Origin: an uncultured Bacilli bacterium
GTDB taxonomy: Bacteria; Bacillota_I; Bacilli_A; RF39; UBA660
Direction: 5' to 3'
Assembly (NCBI GenBank): GCA_947623825.1
Contig: CANQHQ010000013.1
Span: forward strand, 1-34,709
Length of the DNA stretch: 34,709 nt
Below the pieces are notes generated by a model, which saw only the letters and a program-made list of their open reading frames with translations, did no database searches and was not told the DNA's origin. This document shows, one piece after another, positions 23,495-31,650 of this stretch; the stretch's first letter is position 1, and each line of letters starts with the position of its first letter. Made by a program: the position numbers and the translations under genes.

Positions 23495-25123
23495 ATGGAA
23501 TTATATAAGATTCGAAATAGAATTTCAATGGGAGAAAGTATATATGATCTTCCCTTAAGAGTGACATTTTATGCTCGTGTATCTACTGACAAAGATGTAC
23601 AGTTGAACTCATTAGATAATCAAGTTATGTATTTTAGAAACTTGATAACGGAAAATAAAAATTGGACCTATGTTGATGGTTATATTGATGAAGGTATAAG
23701 CGGAACAAGTGTTAACAAAAGGGAAGATTTTTTAAGAATGATTGAAGATTCAAAAAAAGGAATGTTTGATTTAATTCTAACAAAAGAAATATCCAGATTT
23801 TCAAGAAGCACACTAGATAGTATCAAATATACACAAGAATTATTAGAAAATAATGTTGGAGTTTTATTTCAATCCGATAATATAAATACCATAATGCCGG
23901 ATTCAGAACTTCGTTTGACTATTATGGCTAGTATTGCACAAGAAGAAGTTCGGAAATTAAGTGAAAGAGTGAAGTTTGGAATGAAAAGAAGTATTGAAAA
24001 AGGGAAAGTATTAGGAAATAATGTTATTACAGGATATAAAAAAGAAAAAGGTAAATTAGTAATCGTTGAAAAAGAAGCAGAAATGATAAGAATCATATAT
24101 GAAATGTATGCAACAGGAGAACATGGATTAGATTATATATCAGATTATTTATATGAAAAAGGTTTCAAAACAAGAAAAGGTGGATTTATACATACTACAA
24201 CTTTAAGAAGAATTATTACGAATCCAAAATACAAAGGTTTTTATTGTACCAATACTGTTAAACATTTAGATTATAGAACGCACAAACAAATTAGATTACC
24301 TCAAAGTGAATGGGTAGTTTACGATAGTAATGGAGATATCCCTGCTATTGTATCTCCGGCACTATGGGATAAGGCAAATGAAATACTTGAAAATAAAGCA
24401 AGTGGATATTGTGCAAAAATTAAGGATATGGGGGTATTTAAACGAACAACAACTTATGGTGGATTATTGATATGTGCAGAGCATCATGTTGCTTTTAGAA
24501 GATTGACTGCTAATAATAAAAAGGTAAGTTGGAAATGTGGAGAAATGTTAAGACATGGTCTTTTAGCTTGTAAAAGTCCAATTCTTTCTGAAAACGAATT
24601 AGATGATATTTTTCATAAAGTAATTGATAAATTAATAGAAGATAGATCCAAAATTATTAAACATTTATCGGAATTATATGAAGAAGAAAATAAGAGCAAA
24701 AATTACGAATATGAAATAAAAAAAGTATCTAAGCAAATTGATGAAATTAATTTAAAGAAAAATAAATTGTTAGATTTCTTGATAGGAGAAGTTATTAGTA
24801 AAGAAGAGTATCAACGAAGAAATAGAGAATTAGAACAAGAAATGGAAAATTTAAATAATAAAATAATGAAATTAAAAAATGATGAACTATATGAAAAACA
24901 ATTAAGAGAAAAGTATAAAGAAATAGATGAAAAAATAAGTAATGAAATAGATAGTGAAGAATCTTTCAAAAAACTAGTTCAACTTCTGATTGAAAGAGTT
25001 GTTGTATCTAAAATAGATGGTGATAGGAGAAAGATTAAATTAGATATTTATAATGCAGTTGGTAAAAAATTAACTGTCTATGATAAAACCGTTTTAGACG
25101 ATTCCAGATTCATCACTATGTAG
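23495..25123 (+). CDS. Large serine recombinase (integrase/excisionase of the element)
   Basis: The protein has 542 residues. The N-terminal resolvase-type catalytic domain has Y-A-R-V-S-T-D with nucleophile Ser30, DEGISGTSVNKREDF and KEISRFSRST. The Recombinase domain follows (VEKEAEMIRIIYEMY ... TTLRRIITNPKYKGFY). The zinc-ribbon region has C327-x2-H330, C348 and C359. A long coiled coil (about 388-490) sits at the usual place before the C-terminus. Length and domain order are those of large serine integrases, which catalyse attP x attB integration and, with a directionality factor, excision. Its TAG stop lies inside the attR inverted arm. AAAGGAGAC precedes ATG 23495. Confidence 0.95.
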   Translation: MELYKIRNRISMGESIYDLPLRVTFYARVSTDKDVQLNSLDNQVMYFRNLITENKNWTYVDGYIDEGISGTSVNKREDFLRMIEDSKKGMFDLILTKEISRFSRSTLDSIKYTQELLENNVGVLFQSDNINTIMPDSELRLTIMASIAQEEVRKLSERVKFGMKRSIEKGKVLGNNVITGYKKEKGKLVIVEKEAEMIRIIYEMYATGEHGLDYISDYLYEKGFKTRKGGFIHTTTLRRIITNPKYKGFYCTNTVKHLDYRTHKQIRLPQSEWVVYDSNGDIPAIVSPALWDKANEILENKASGYCAKIKDMGVFKRTTTYGGLLICAEHHVAFRRLTANNKKVSWKCGEMLRHGLLACKSPILSENELDDIFHKVIDKLIEDRSKIIKHLSELYEEENKSKNYEYEIKKVSKQIDEINLKKNKLLDFLIGEVISKEEYQRRNRELEQEMENLNNKIMKLKNDELYEKQLREKYKEIDEKISNEIDSEESFKKLVQLLIERVVVSKIDGDRRKIKLDIYNAVGKKLTVYDKTVLDDSRFITM

Positions 25124-25133
25124 TCATAAGGAA
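25101..25133 (+). other. attR: right junction of the serine-recombinase element
   Basis: The P-half arm ATCACTATGTAGTCATAA (25112-25129) is exactly complementary to 20615-20632. It is followed by GG and the AA dinucleotide at 25132-25133, after which dacB coding sequence resumes (G-ATT-ATG-ACA). The first bases of the arm also encode the end of the recombinase. Confidence 0.85.
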
Positions 25134-26040
25134 GATTATGACAGCGATTTTAGCGATTGAATCAGGAAAATTAGAGGAAGAAGTGACGGTAGGGGAAGAA
25201 GTATTAAAGATGTATGGATCGAATATCTATATTGAACTGGGAGAAAAGATGTCTCTTTTAGATTTGGTTTACGGCTTGATGCTTCGAAGTGGGAATGATG
25301 CCGCTGTCGTGATTGCCACGTTTGTGGGAGGAAGTGAAGAAAACTTTGTCACGCAGATGAATCAAAAAGCCAAACAAATTGGGATGAAAAATACGATTTT
25401 TCGAAATCCTCACGGATTAGATGAAGAGACTGAAAATCGTTCTTCGGCTTATGATATGGCTTTACTATCGAGTTATGCTTATCAAAATGCCGTTTATCGC
25501 GAGATAGTCGGAACGAAAAAATATCAAGTACAGAGTAATAAAAAAAGTTATCTTTGGTACAACCGAAATCAATTGTTAACTTCCTATAAAAAAGCAACGG
25601 GAGGAAAGACAGGGTATACCCCGAGAGCCGGAAGAACTTTGGTTACGAATGCGAGTAATGGAGATCTTCATTTGACGGCAGTTACTTTAAATGATGGGAA
25701 TGAATATGAAACACATAAGACGCTTTATGAATATGCTTTTTCTCATTACCAAAACTATTTGATTTTAAATAAAAAGAACTTTACGCTTCCGCGGGCTTAT
25801 TATCCAAAAAAGGTTTTTATCAAAGAAGATTTTTCTTATCCTCTTTCTTTGGAAGAAAAAGATAAAATTACAGTGGAAGTGAAACTGACGAATCTTTCTC
25901 CTAATCGTGGAACCGATGTGGTCGGAATGGTTTATGTCAAACTAGATGGAGATGTCATTCATAAACAAAACGTTTTTGTTCAGGAAGAAAAGAAGAAAGA
26001 ATCCTTCTGGGATTGGCTTCGAGGGAAATTCTCATGGTAA
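25134..26040 (+). pseudogene. dacB: 3' part of interrupted D-Ala-D-Ala carboxypeptidase (dacB-like)
   Basis: The fragment resumes at the third base of the SxTK lysine codon and reads I-M-T-A-I-L-A. It carries the other two active-site motifs of the family: L-R-S-G-N-D (S107-G-N in the joined protein) and G-G-K-T-G-Y (K213-T-G). It ends with the beta-rich C-terminal domain usual for DacA/DacB and a W-rich amphipathic end (FWDWLRGKFSW) that could bind the membrane. An ATG at 25138 with AAGGAAG three bases before it could allow translation of 300 residues. That product would lack the signal peptide and nucleophile and so be inactive. The stop overlaps the spmA start, which indicates an operon. 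Confidence 0.9.
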
Positions 26041-26612
26041 ATGTGATTTGGGGTTGTTTTCTTCTTCTCGGTCTTGTTTATGGTTTCTTAACCGGAAAAG
26101 TCGAGGTGATGAATCAAGAAATTCTTTCCTGTGGCTCTCGTAGTCTCGAACTTTTCTTGTCTCTTTTCCCTATGATGATTCTTTGGAGTGGAATTATGAA
26201 AATTGCGGAAAAAGCAGGAATTCTTTCTTTTTTGGCAAGACGGATGCGTCCTCTTTTTTCTATTCTTTTTCCTGAATTGGAAGCGGATGATCCGGCACTG
26301 GAGTATATTGCCAGTAACCTTACGATTAATTTGCTTGGGATTCACAATGCCTCGACTCCTTTTGGACTGAAAGCGATGCAATGTTTACAAGAAAAAAATC
26401 CTAAAAAAGATACCGCTACGAAAAGTATGATTACGTTTCTTGTTCTTAATACCAGTGGAGTCACTTTGATTGCGAGTGATATTCTGGCTGTTCGAAGTAG
26501 TATGGGTGCTTCTGTGCCTACGGATTTGCTTTTTCTCACCATTGTGGCTACTTTACTGAATACGTTTCTCGCTCTTCTTTATAATGCCTTTTTGGCAAGG
26601 AGGTCTTCATGA
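26034..26612 (+). CDS. spmA: Spore maturation protein A
   Basis: The protein has 192 residues (Bacillus SpmA is about the same). It is an integral membrane protein of the nucleoside-recognition/Gate family: VNVIWGCFLLLGLVYGF at the start, then ILWSGIMKIAEKAGI and the signature NLLGIHNASTPFGLKAMQCL. SpmA and SpmB are needed for proper spore core dehydration in Bacillus; the molecular role is not settled. ATG 26034 overlaps the dacB-like stop (26038-26040), and GAGGGA lies before it. The dacB-spmA-spmB order matches Bacillus. Relatives also occur in non-sporulating bacteria. Confidence 0.9.
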   Translation: MVNVIWGCFLLLGLVYGFLTGKVEVMNQEILSCGSRSLELFLSLFPMMILWSGIMKIAEKAGILSFLARRMRPLFSILFPELEADDPALEYIASNLTINLLGIHNASTPFGLKAMQCLQEKNPKKDTATKSMITFLVLNTSGVTLIASDILAVRSSMGASVPTDLLFLTIVATLLNTFLALLYNAFLARRSS

Positions 26613-27133
26613 ATTTTTTAGCGATTGGTTCTTATCTTCTTCCTCTGGTTGTTTTTTTGATTCTTCTTGTTGGTTTATGGAAAAAAGTTCCTCTTTTTGA
26701 TACGTTTGTCGAAGGGGCAAAGGATGGAATTCGTTTGGGATTTCAAGTTTTTCCTTGTCTGTTAGGAATGATTTTTGGCGTCAATCTTTTATTGAAAAGT
26801 TCTCTTATTACTGATATTTTTCAACTTTTTTCTCCGTTTTTTACGAAACTTCATATTCCTGTTGAAATTCTTCCGATGGCTCTAGTACGACCGATTTCGG
26901 GAAATGCTTCTTTTGCGATGATGATCGATTTGTTTCAAACGTATGGTGTCGACTCTTTTTTAGGACGAGTTGCGGCCTTGATGCAGGGAGCGACGGATAC
27001 GACGATTTATGTTATTTCCCTTTATTTCGGAAGCATTGGTATCAAAAATATTCGTTATGCGTTAAAGGCAGGGCTTTTTGCGGATTTGGTTACGTTTCTC
27101 ATGAGTTTGTTGTTTGTTTCTCTTTTCTTTTAA
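26609..27133 (+). CDS. spmB: Spore maturation protein B
   Basis: The protein has 174 residues and is the partner of SpmA in the membrane. The SpmB signatures are visible: FVEGAKDGIRLGFQVFPCLLGMI, ALVRPISGNASFAMM and LMQGATDTTIYVISLYFGS. The ATG overlaps the spmA stop (ATGA) and AGGAGGTC is upstream, so the two are translationally coupled. After it the region 27134-27219 is T-rich without a clear hairpin. Confidence 0.92.
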   Translation: MNFLAIGSYLLPLVVFLILLVGLWKKVPLFDTFVEGAKDGIRLGFQVFPCLLGMIFGVNLLLKSSLITDIFQLFSPFFTKLHIPVEILPMALVRPISGNASFAMMIDLFQTYGVDSFLGRVAALMQGATDTTIYVISLYFGSIGIKNIRYALKAGLFADLVTFLMSLLFVSLFF

Positions 27134-27219
27134 TTTTTGTCAAGTTTTTCTTGTTTTCTTAGAACCTCTTTTTCTTTTTGAAAAAATTATTTATAATAAG
27201 GTTAGTAGATGCGTTCTCC

Positions 27220-27248
27220 TTGCGTTTTTTCTCGTTTTGTGATATCAT
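27220..27248 (+). promoter_or_regulatory. Sigma-A-type promoter for the DinG-like helicase
   Basis: TTGCGT (27220-27225), 17-bp spacer, TATCAT (27243-27248). It lies 28 bp before ATG 27277, which supports that start over the upstream start at 27178. Confidence 0.65.
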
Positions 27249-27276
27249 AGGAGCGTTCAAAAAGGGGTTGGTAAAC

Positions 27277-29304
27277 ATGACCAAAATTAATGAAATTTCG
27301 ATTTGGAAACAAGAGGAACCGAAAGAAAAATCTCCTTATCCTGAATTAGCGACCAATGTAGATGACTTTTTTGAATCTCTTCATGGATGTAAAGGATTGG
27401 AATATCGAGATGGACAACATACGATGGCTTTGGATATCGTAGATGCAATCAAGGAAAATCAAGTTTTGGTTATCGAAGCCGGCGTTGGAATCGGTAAAAC
27501 GTATGCCTATTTAATTCCTGTGATTTATGCGATGAAGGAAAATCCTAATTTTAAAGGGTTTATTATTTCAACTTCGACGATTAGTTTACAAGAACAGTTG
27601 GTTCACGATATCGAATCGGTAGTTCAAATGCTCGATCTTGGTCCTGTCGATGTGATTTTGGCGAAAGGAAAACGAAATTATGTGTGTCAAGCACGATTAC
27701 AGGCTTTTTTCAAGGATGAAAGTTATAAAGAACATTGGGATACCGTTCGAAAAATTTTAAAAGAGGATTTGGTTGATCATAGTGACATCGAAGGGGTACC
27801 TGAATCCGTTTGGAATTTGATTCATGTGAAGAACTGTTCTACTAGGGCGTGTCCTTATTATGGAAAATGTAAATTTTCGGTCATTCGAGAATCTTTTTCT
27901 CGTCCTAAAAAAATTATTGTTACCAACCAGGATTTATTAGCGGCACATTTGAATATGGACGCACCGGGTATTTTCGGTGAATCGGATTTTCTTGTCGTCG
28001 ATGAGGCACATAATTTTGAGGATAAAATGAGAACTTACTATACACAGGAAGTGGACAAGCGTCGGATTGAGGGTGCTGCTTATCATTTGTATCAATCTGT
28101 TTCTTCTGAGAGAGGATTTGTTCCTTCTTCTTCTTTCTTCGAAAGTTTGAATGATTTCTTCGCTAAAATTCGTAATGGTGCCAAAAAAGTATTGCGAACG
28201 AATTTCGATGAAGTAGATAAATTTAATGAACATGAGAAAGTGCAGTTTTATTGTACTTCGTTGATGGTTGATACGATTGGAAAACTCCAGAAGGAACTTG
28301 ATTCTTGTATCGAGGAAGTAATCCGAAAGGATGCTTCGATGACGGTCCATTCTCTAGATAAAAATGCATTAGAGATGTTACAAAACTTTCGCTTTCTATT
28401 AAGTGATATTGTAAAACCTCAAAATCGGGAAAACATTTATTGGGTCGATTTTCTTGATCCGAAAGGAATCTATGTCCGATTGAACTATGCTCCTCGTCAA
28501 CTAGAAACAAAGGTAGCCCCTCTTCTTTCGAGACTTCCTCATGGGGTAGCCTTTACTAGTGCGACATTGACGACGAATCCAAATAATTATGAGTATTTTA
28601 GTAAGTATTTGGGATTAGATAAAATTGTTGGAAAACCTGTTTTTCATGAATTTTCACAGCGTTCTCCTTATGATTATTCCGATCATACCATTTTCTATTG
28701 TGCTTCGGATATCGAAAATCCTAATAAAGATAAAGATTTGTATTTAGCCCAGGTTTCAGACCGAATTCGAGAACTAATAGAAATTACGGAAGGTCGTACA
28801 CTTGTTTTGTTTACCGCTAAAAGCGATATGAAGTATGTTTCTTCTCAGTTACAGAAAGAACTATTGGATTATCCTATTTACGTTCAACAGGACGGAGTGA
28901 GCAATCAAAAGTTAAAAGAACGATTTGAGAAAAATATTCATTCTTGTCTATTAGCGACGGGAACCTTTTTTGAAGGAATTGACATTCAAGGAGAGTCTTT
29001 AAGTAGTGTGATTATTCCGAAACTTCCTTTTCCCGTTGTCGATGCGGTTACAGAATCAAAGTTTCAAGAATATAAAGATAATTTTGGAAAAGTTGCGCTT
29101 CCTCAAATGATGATTAAATTAAAACAAGGGTTGGGACGTTTAATTCGTAGTAGAGATGATAAAGGTGTCGTATCTATTTTGGATTCTAGATTTTTGGAAT
29201 ATGATGAAAAATATAATCAGATGTTATCTCGTAGTTTGCCTTTTGGAAAGCCAACTACCGATTTACAAGACGTACAATCGTTTGTTCATCAAAAGTTAAA
29301 GTAG
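27277..29304 (+). CDS. dinG: DinG/XPD-like Fe-S helicase
   Basis: The protein has 675 residues and is a superfamily 2 DNA helicase. Walker A is G-V-G-I-G-K-T at 69-75 and the DEAH box is at 242-245. Four cysteines in the Fe-S position (C137, C187, C192, C198) fit the 4Fe-4S domain of DinG/XPD enzymes. C-terminal motifs include FFEGIDIQGE and KQGLGRLIRSRDD. There is no N-terminal exonuclease domain, unlike Bacillus DinG, so it resembles the shorter DinG/YoaA type. The likely role is unwinding of damaged or structured DNA. AAAAGGGG precedes ATG 27277. It stands between spmB and rluB, which are close together in Bacillus. Confidence 0.88.
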   Translation: MTKINEISIWKQEEPKEKSPYPELATNVDDFFESLHGCKGLEYRDGQHTMALDIVDAIKENQVLVIEAGVGIGKTYAYLIPVIYAMKENPNFKGFIISTSTISLQEQLVHDIESVVQMLDLGPVDVILAKGKRNYVCQARLQAFFKDESYKEHWDTVRKILKEDLVDHSDIEGVPESVWNLIHVKNCSTRACPYYGKCKFSVIRESFSRPKKIIVTNQDLLAAHLNMDAPGIFGESDFLVVDEAHNFEDKMRTYYTQEVDKRRIEGAAYHLYQSVSSERGFVPSSSFFESLNDFFAKIRNGAKKVLRTNFDEVDKFNEHEKVQFYCTSLMVDTIGKLQKELDSCIEEVIRKDASMTVHSLDKNALEMLQNFRFLLSDIVKPQNRENIYWVDFLDPKGIYVRLNYAPRQLETKVAPLLSRLPHGVAFTSATLTTNPNNYEYFSKYLGLDKIVGKPVFHEFSQRSPYDYSDHTIFYCASDIENPNKDKDLYLAQVSDRIRELIEITEGRTLVLFTAKSDMKYVSSQLQKELLDYPIYVQQDGVSNQKLKERFEKNIHSCLLATGTFFEGIDIQGESLSSVIIPKLPFPVVDAVTESKFQEYKDNFGKVALPQMMIKLKQGLGRLIRSRDDKGVVSILDSRFLEYDEKYNQMLSRSLPFGKPTTDLQDVQSFVHQKLK

Positions 29305-29311
29305 GTGTTTT

Positions 29312-30037
29312 ATGGAAAGATTACAAAAAGTCATTGCGCAGAGTGGTGTCTGTTCTAGAAGAAAAGCAGAAGAATGGATTCAAGAAGGAAAAGTTCGGGT
29401 CAATGGAGTGGTTGTGACGACCTTAGGTACGCAGGTGCGTCCTCAAGATGAAATTGAAGTCATGGGGAAAATTCTAGAAAAAGAGGAACTCGTTTATTTC
29501 CTTTTAAATAAACCCCGTGGGGTTGTTTGTACCGCGAAAGATGAGAAGGGAAGAAAGACGGTCGTCGATTTGATTCCTACAGGCAAAAGAATCTATCCTG
29601 TCGGTCGTTTGGATTATGATACGACAGGCGCTCTTTTATTAACGAATGATGGAGCATTTTCTAATTTGATTCTTCATCCTAGTTCTCATGTGGAAAAAGT
29701 CTACGTAGCGAAACTTTCCAAACCTCTTTCGAAAGAAGCCATTTTTCAGTTAAAAAGAGGAGTTCTCTGTGATGGAGTTACTGTTCGGGCAGATCGAGTG
29801 AAAGTAAGAAAAATTCATTCTGATGGAACTTGTATTGTCGAAATCACCATTCATGATGGACGAAATCATCAGGTAAAAAAGATGTTTGAAGCGGTCGGTG
29901 TTTTGGTCGATAAATTAAAAAGAGAACGGATTGCTTTCTTGACGGTGGATCATTTAAAGTCAGGAGAATCTCGTCCTTTGAATCGAAAAGAAGTTCATCA
30001 ATTATATGCCCTTGCGAATCAAAAAGAAAAAGAATAA
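29312..30037 (+). CDS. rluB: Pseudouridine synthase, RsuA/RluB family
   Basis: The protein has 241 residues. The N-terminal S4 RNA-binding domain is MERLQKVIAQSGVCSRRKAEEWI. The catalytic motif G-R-L-D-Y-D-T-T-G has Asp101, and the family motif K-P-R-G-V-V is at 67-72. RluB enzymes convert a uridine of 23S rRNA to pseudouridine. It starts 7 bp after the helicase gene and probably shares its promoter. In Bacillus rluB follows dacB-spmA-spmB, so the synteny supports RluB over RsuA. Confidence 0.88.
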   Translation: MERLQKVIAQSGVCSRRKAEEWIQEGKVRVNGVVVTTLGTQVRPQDEIEVMGKILEKEELVYFLLNKPRGVVCTAKDEKGRKTVVDLIPTGKRIYPVGRLDYDTTGALLLTNDGAFSNLILHPSSHVEKVYVAKLSKPLSKEAIFQLKRGVLCDGVTVRADRVKVRKIHSDGTCIVEITIHDGRNHQVKKMFEAVGVLVDKLKRERIAFLTVDHLKSGESRPLNRKEVHQLYALANQKEKE

Positions 30038-30077
30038 AAAAAGTCATGTGTGAGAAAACACTCACCATGACTTTTTA
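30036..30077. terminator. Bidirectional terminator between rluB and ferredoxin
   Basis: AAAAAGTCATG (30038-30048) pairs with CATGACTTTTT (30066-30076), topped by GTGAG/CTCAC with one bulged T and a six-base loop. A and T runs flank it so it can work on both strands. It overlaps the stop codons of both converging genes. Confidence 0.85.
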
Positions 30078-30269
30078 TTCTTCTTCTAATGTAATAGCGT
30101 CTACGGGGCAACCTTCTTGTGCATTTCGTGCCTCTTCTTCGTCTTCTTTTTTTACTTTTTCTTCGATGGCTTCTGCCAATCCATCTTCTCCTATTTCAAA
30201 AACATTTTCGGCTGTGTAAGTACATGCTCCACATCCAAGACAGATATTTTTGTCTACGATTGCTTTCAT
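30075..30269 (-). CDS. fer: 4Fe-4S ferredoxin
   Basis: The protein has 64 residues. Cysteines are arranged C-L-G-C-G-A-C with a distal C-P (GCPVDAI), the single-cluster [4Fe-4S] pattern of Bacillus-type ferredoxin. There is no second C-x2-C-x2-C group. The middle is very acidic, usual for an electron carrier in the cytoplasm. AAAGGAAG precedes the ATG on the minus strand. Its redox partners are not in the window. Confidence 0.92.
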   Translation of the reverse strand: MKAIVDKNICLGCGACTYTAENVFEIGEDGLAEAIEEKVKKEDEEEARNAQEGCPVDAITLEEE

Positions 30270-30293
30270 ATTTTTCTACTTCCTTTCTAGTTC

Positions 30294-30323
30294 ATTATAC
30301 TGAAAAGTTTACAAAAAAGACAA
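30294..30323 (-). promoter_or_regulatory. Ferredoxin promoter
   Basis: On the minus strand TTGTCT (30323-30318), 18-bp spacer and perfect TATAAT (30299-30294) lie 24 bp before the ferredoxin ATG. Confidence 0.65.
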
Positions 30324-30353
30324 GTATTTCTCCTTTTTTTTTGTAGAAAAATA

Positions 30354-30362
30354 TGCTATGAT
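30354..30362 (+). promoter_or_regulatory. Extended -10 promoter, divergent from ferredoxin
   Basis: TGCTATGAT is an extended -10 element 28 bp before ATG 30391. The -35 region is a T run with little consensus, which extended -10 promoters tolerate. Confidence 0.5.
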
Positions 30363-30390
30363 GAAGTTAATAGGATATAGGGTGATACTT

Positions 30391-31362
30391 ATGGCTAGTA
30401 GAATGGATCGATATCAAAAAGAAGAAAACTCGAAGCCGGAGTCTTTTTCTCGTGTTGCAAGAAATCAAAAAAAGTATGAAGATTTATATACCAATGCGGC
30501 GTATACGAGTTTTTCGTCGATTCGTCCCAATGTCATTGATTTGTCTACTCCTTCTTCAGAAGTAGGACGTAGGGAAAGTTATCAACGTCAGAAAAATACA
30601 TCGCAATTTGGAGAAACGGTTCCCCAAGAGGTCAAAAAATACGAATATCCTGTTTATGAGAAAGAAAATAAAGATTTCGATGTAAATCATATTTTGGAAG
30701 AAGCTAAAAAAAATCGAGAAGTAGGTGAGTCGGAAGAAAAGAAGAGACTAACGCCGACGGAATATAATATTTTAGTCGATTTAAGCGAAGAGAAAGTTGC
30801 TCAATATAAGAAGGAAAAGAAAAGTGGATTAACACAAGAAGAAGAACAAAATTTAGAAGAATTAATTCATACGATTACTTCCAAAACTATGGCGCAAGAT
30901 TTGGCTAAAATCATGGAAAAGGAATCCTCGGAAGAAGAAAATAGTCTGTTAGATGATTTGATGCCTACGAAGTTAGGAGAATCAGTTGTTTCAGGAGAAC
31001 TTTTGAACGAAATTCAAGACAAAATGAATGAAACAGTAGAGGAAACGAAGGAAACTACAGAAGAAGAGATAGAGGAAGAAGAGAGCGAAGAAAAAGAGGA
31101 AGAAAACGAAGAAGAAACAGAGGAGGGAACCTCTTCTAAAGAACTAGAAGATACGAAAACAGAAGAAAATGTGGTCGATCGTTCTTTCTACACCGATTCT
31201 ATGGATATTTCTCGTTCTGATATTATGCGTGGGGTGGAAAAAGAAGAGGATGAGTTATTTGTCGATGATAAAAAATCCCGAATTTGGGTTAAAATCTTTG
31301 TTTTAGTTGTTGTTTTGTTTTTAATCGTAGGAATTGTCTTTGTTGTATTACAGAATATGTAA
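30391..31362 (+). CDS. Acidic tail-anchored protein of unknown function
   Basis: The protein has 323 residues. A long charged cytoplasmic part includes a Glu-rich low-complexity segment (about 212-255). It ends in one C-terminal helix (IWVKIFVLVVVLFLIVGIVFVVLQ) with only two residues after it, so it is tail-anchored with the bulk in the cytoplasm. LTPTEYNILVDLSEEKVAQYKKEKKSG is a possible folded core. GGGTGATA lies before ATG 30391, preferred over ATG 30358 which lies in the -10 box. I do not recognise the family; cell-division or envelope scaffolds can have this layout, but that is only a comparison. Confidence 0.6.
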   Translation: MASRMDRYQKEENSKPESFSRVARNQKKYEDLYTNAAYTSFSSIRPNVIDLSTPSSEVGRRESYQRQKNTSQFGETVPQEVKKYEYPVYEKENKDFDVNHILEEAKKNREVGESEEKKRLTPTEYNILVDLSEEKVAQYKKEKKSGLTQEEEQNLEELIHTITSKTMAQDLAKIMEKESSEEENSLLDDLMPTKLGESVVSGELLNEIQDKMNETVEETKETTEEEIEEEESEEKEEENEEETEEGTSSKELEDTKTEENVVDRSFYTDSMDISRSDIMRGVEKEEDELFVDDKKSRIWVKIFVLVVVLFLIVGIVFVVLQNM

Positions 31363-31383
31363 TGTAGAATAGGAGGAATAAAA

Positions 31384-31650
31384 ATGATAGCGAAAGTGGA
31401 AAAGAGAGATTTGGTAGCGACGATTCTATTAACCATTGTTACATGTGGTATTTATGGACTTTATTCTATTTATTGGGCTTATCAAATGGGAAAGAAAATT
31501 GCCATGGCAGAGCAAAAAAGAAATTTAGTTGTGCAGGATAATTCCATTCTTTATTTAATTCTTTCTCTCTTTGGATTTGGAATTGTCGTATACATTATCG
31601 CTCAATCTGATTTGAATAAGCTTGCGGAATTCGATGCTCAACATGCGTAA
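31384..31650 (+). CDS. DUF4234-like small membrane protein
   Basis: The protein has 88 residues. Two helices are separated by a basic/charged loop. The first has the typical DUF4234 pattern ILLTIVTCGIYGLYSIYWAYQMGK. AATAGGAGGA precedes ATG 31384. It overlaps the next gene, so the pair is probably cotranscribed. The function of this family is not known. Confidence 0.75.
   Translation: MIAKVEKRDLVATILLTIVTCGIYGLYSIYWAYQMGKKIAMAEQKRNLVVQDNSILYLILSLFGFGIVVYIIAQSDLNKLAEFDAQHA

Larger units (their letters stand above)
20613..25133 (+). mobile_element. 4,521-bp integrative element inserted in the SxTK codon of a dacB-like gene
   Basis: The element is bounded by attL (AA at 20611-20612) and attR (AA at 25132-25133). 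It carries two terminators at the left end, a 656-residue HEPN-like protein, a 44-residue protein and a large serine recombinase whose stop codon lies within the attR arm. No structural phage, conjugation or replication genes are present. Its DNA is visibly richer in A+T than the flanks (runs of AAT, TTA and AAA codons), which points to transfer. The size, location and precise repairability resemble the small intervening elements known in sporulation genes. It could also be a minimal defence-carrying integrative element that simply inactivates its target. Confidence 0.88.

Noticed and set aside
20615-25129. Inverted repeats as terminal repeats of a transposon
   Set aside because: The element codes for a serine recombinase and no DDE transposase, there is no target duplication, and the repeats form one dyad centred on the crossover when the ends are joined.
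20613-25133. The element as a prophage or conjugative element
   Set aside because: There are no structural, packaging, relaxase, coupling or replication genes in 4.5 kb.
20614-25142. ATTATGAC at both junctions as a target-site duplication or as the crossover site
   Set aside because: It lies outside the dyad centre, and crossing over there would leave Asn in place of the catalytic lysine. It is better read as local similarity between attP and attB next to the AA crossover.
25138-26040. The 300-residue ORF as an independent, functional carboxypeptidase
   Set aside because: It lacks a signal peptide and the catalytic Ser and Lys of SxTK, which are on the other side of the element.
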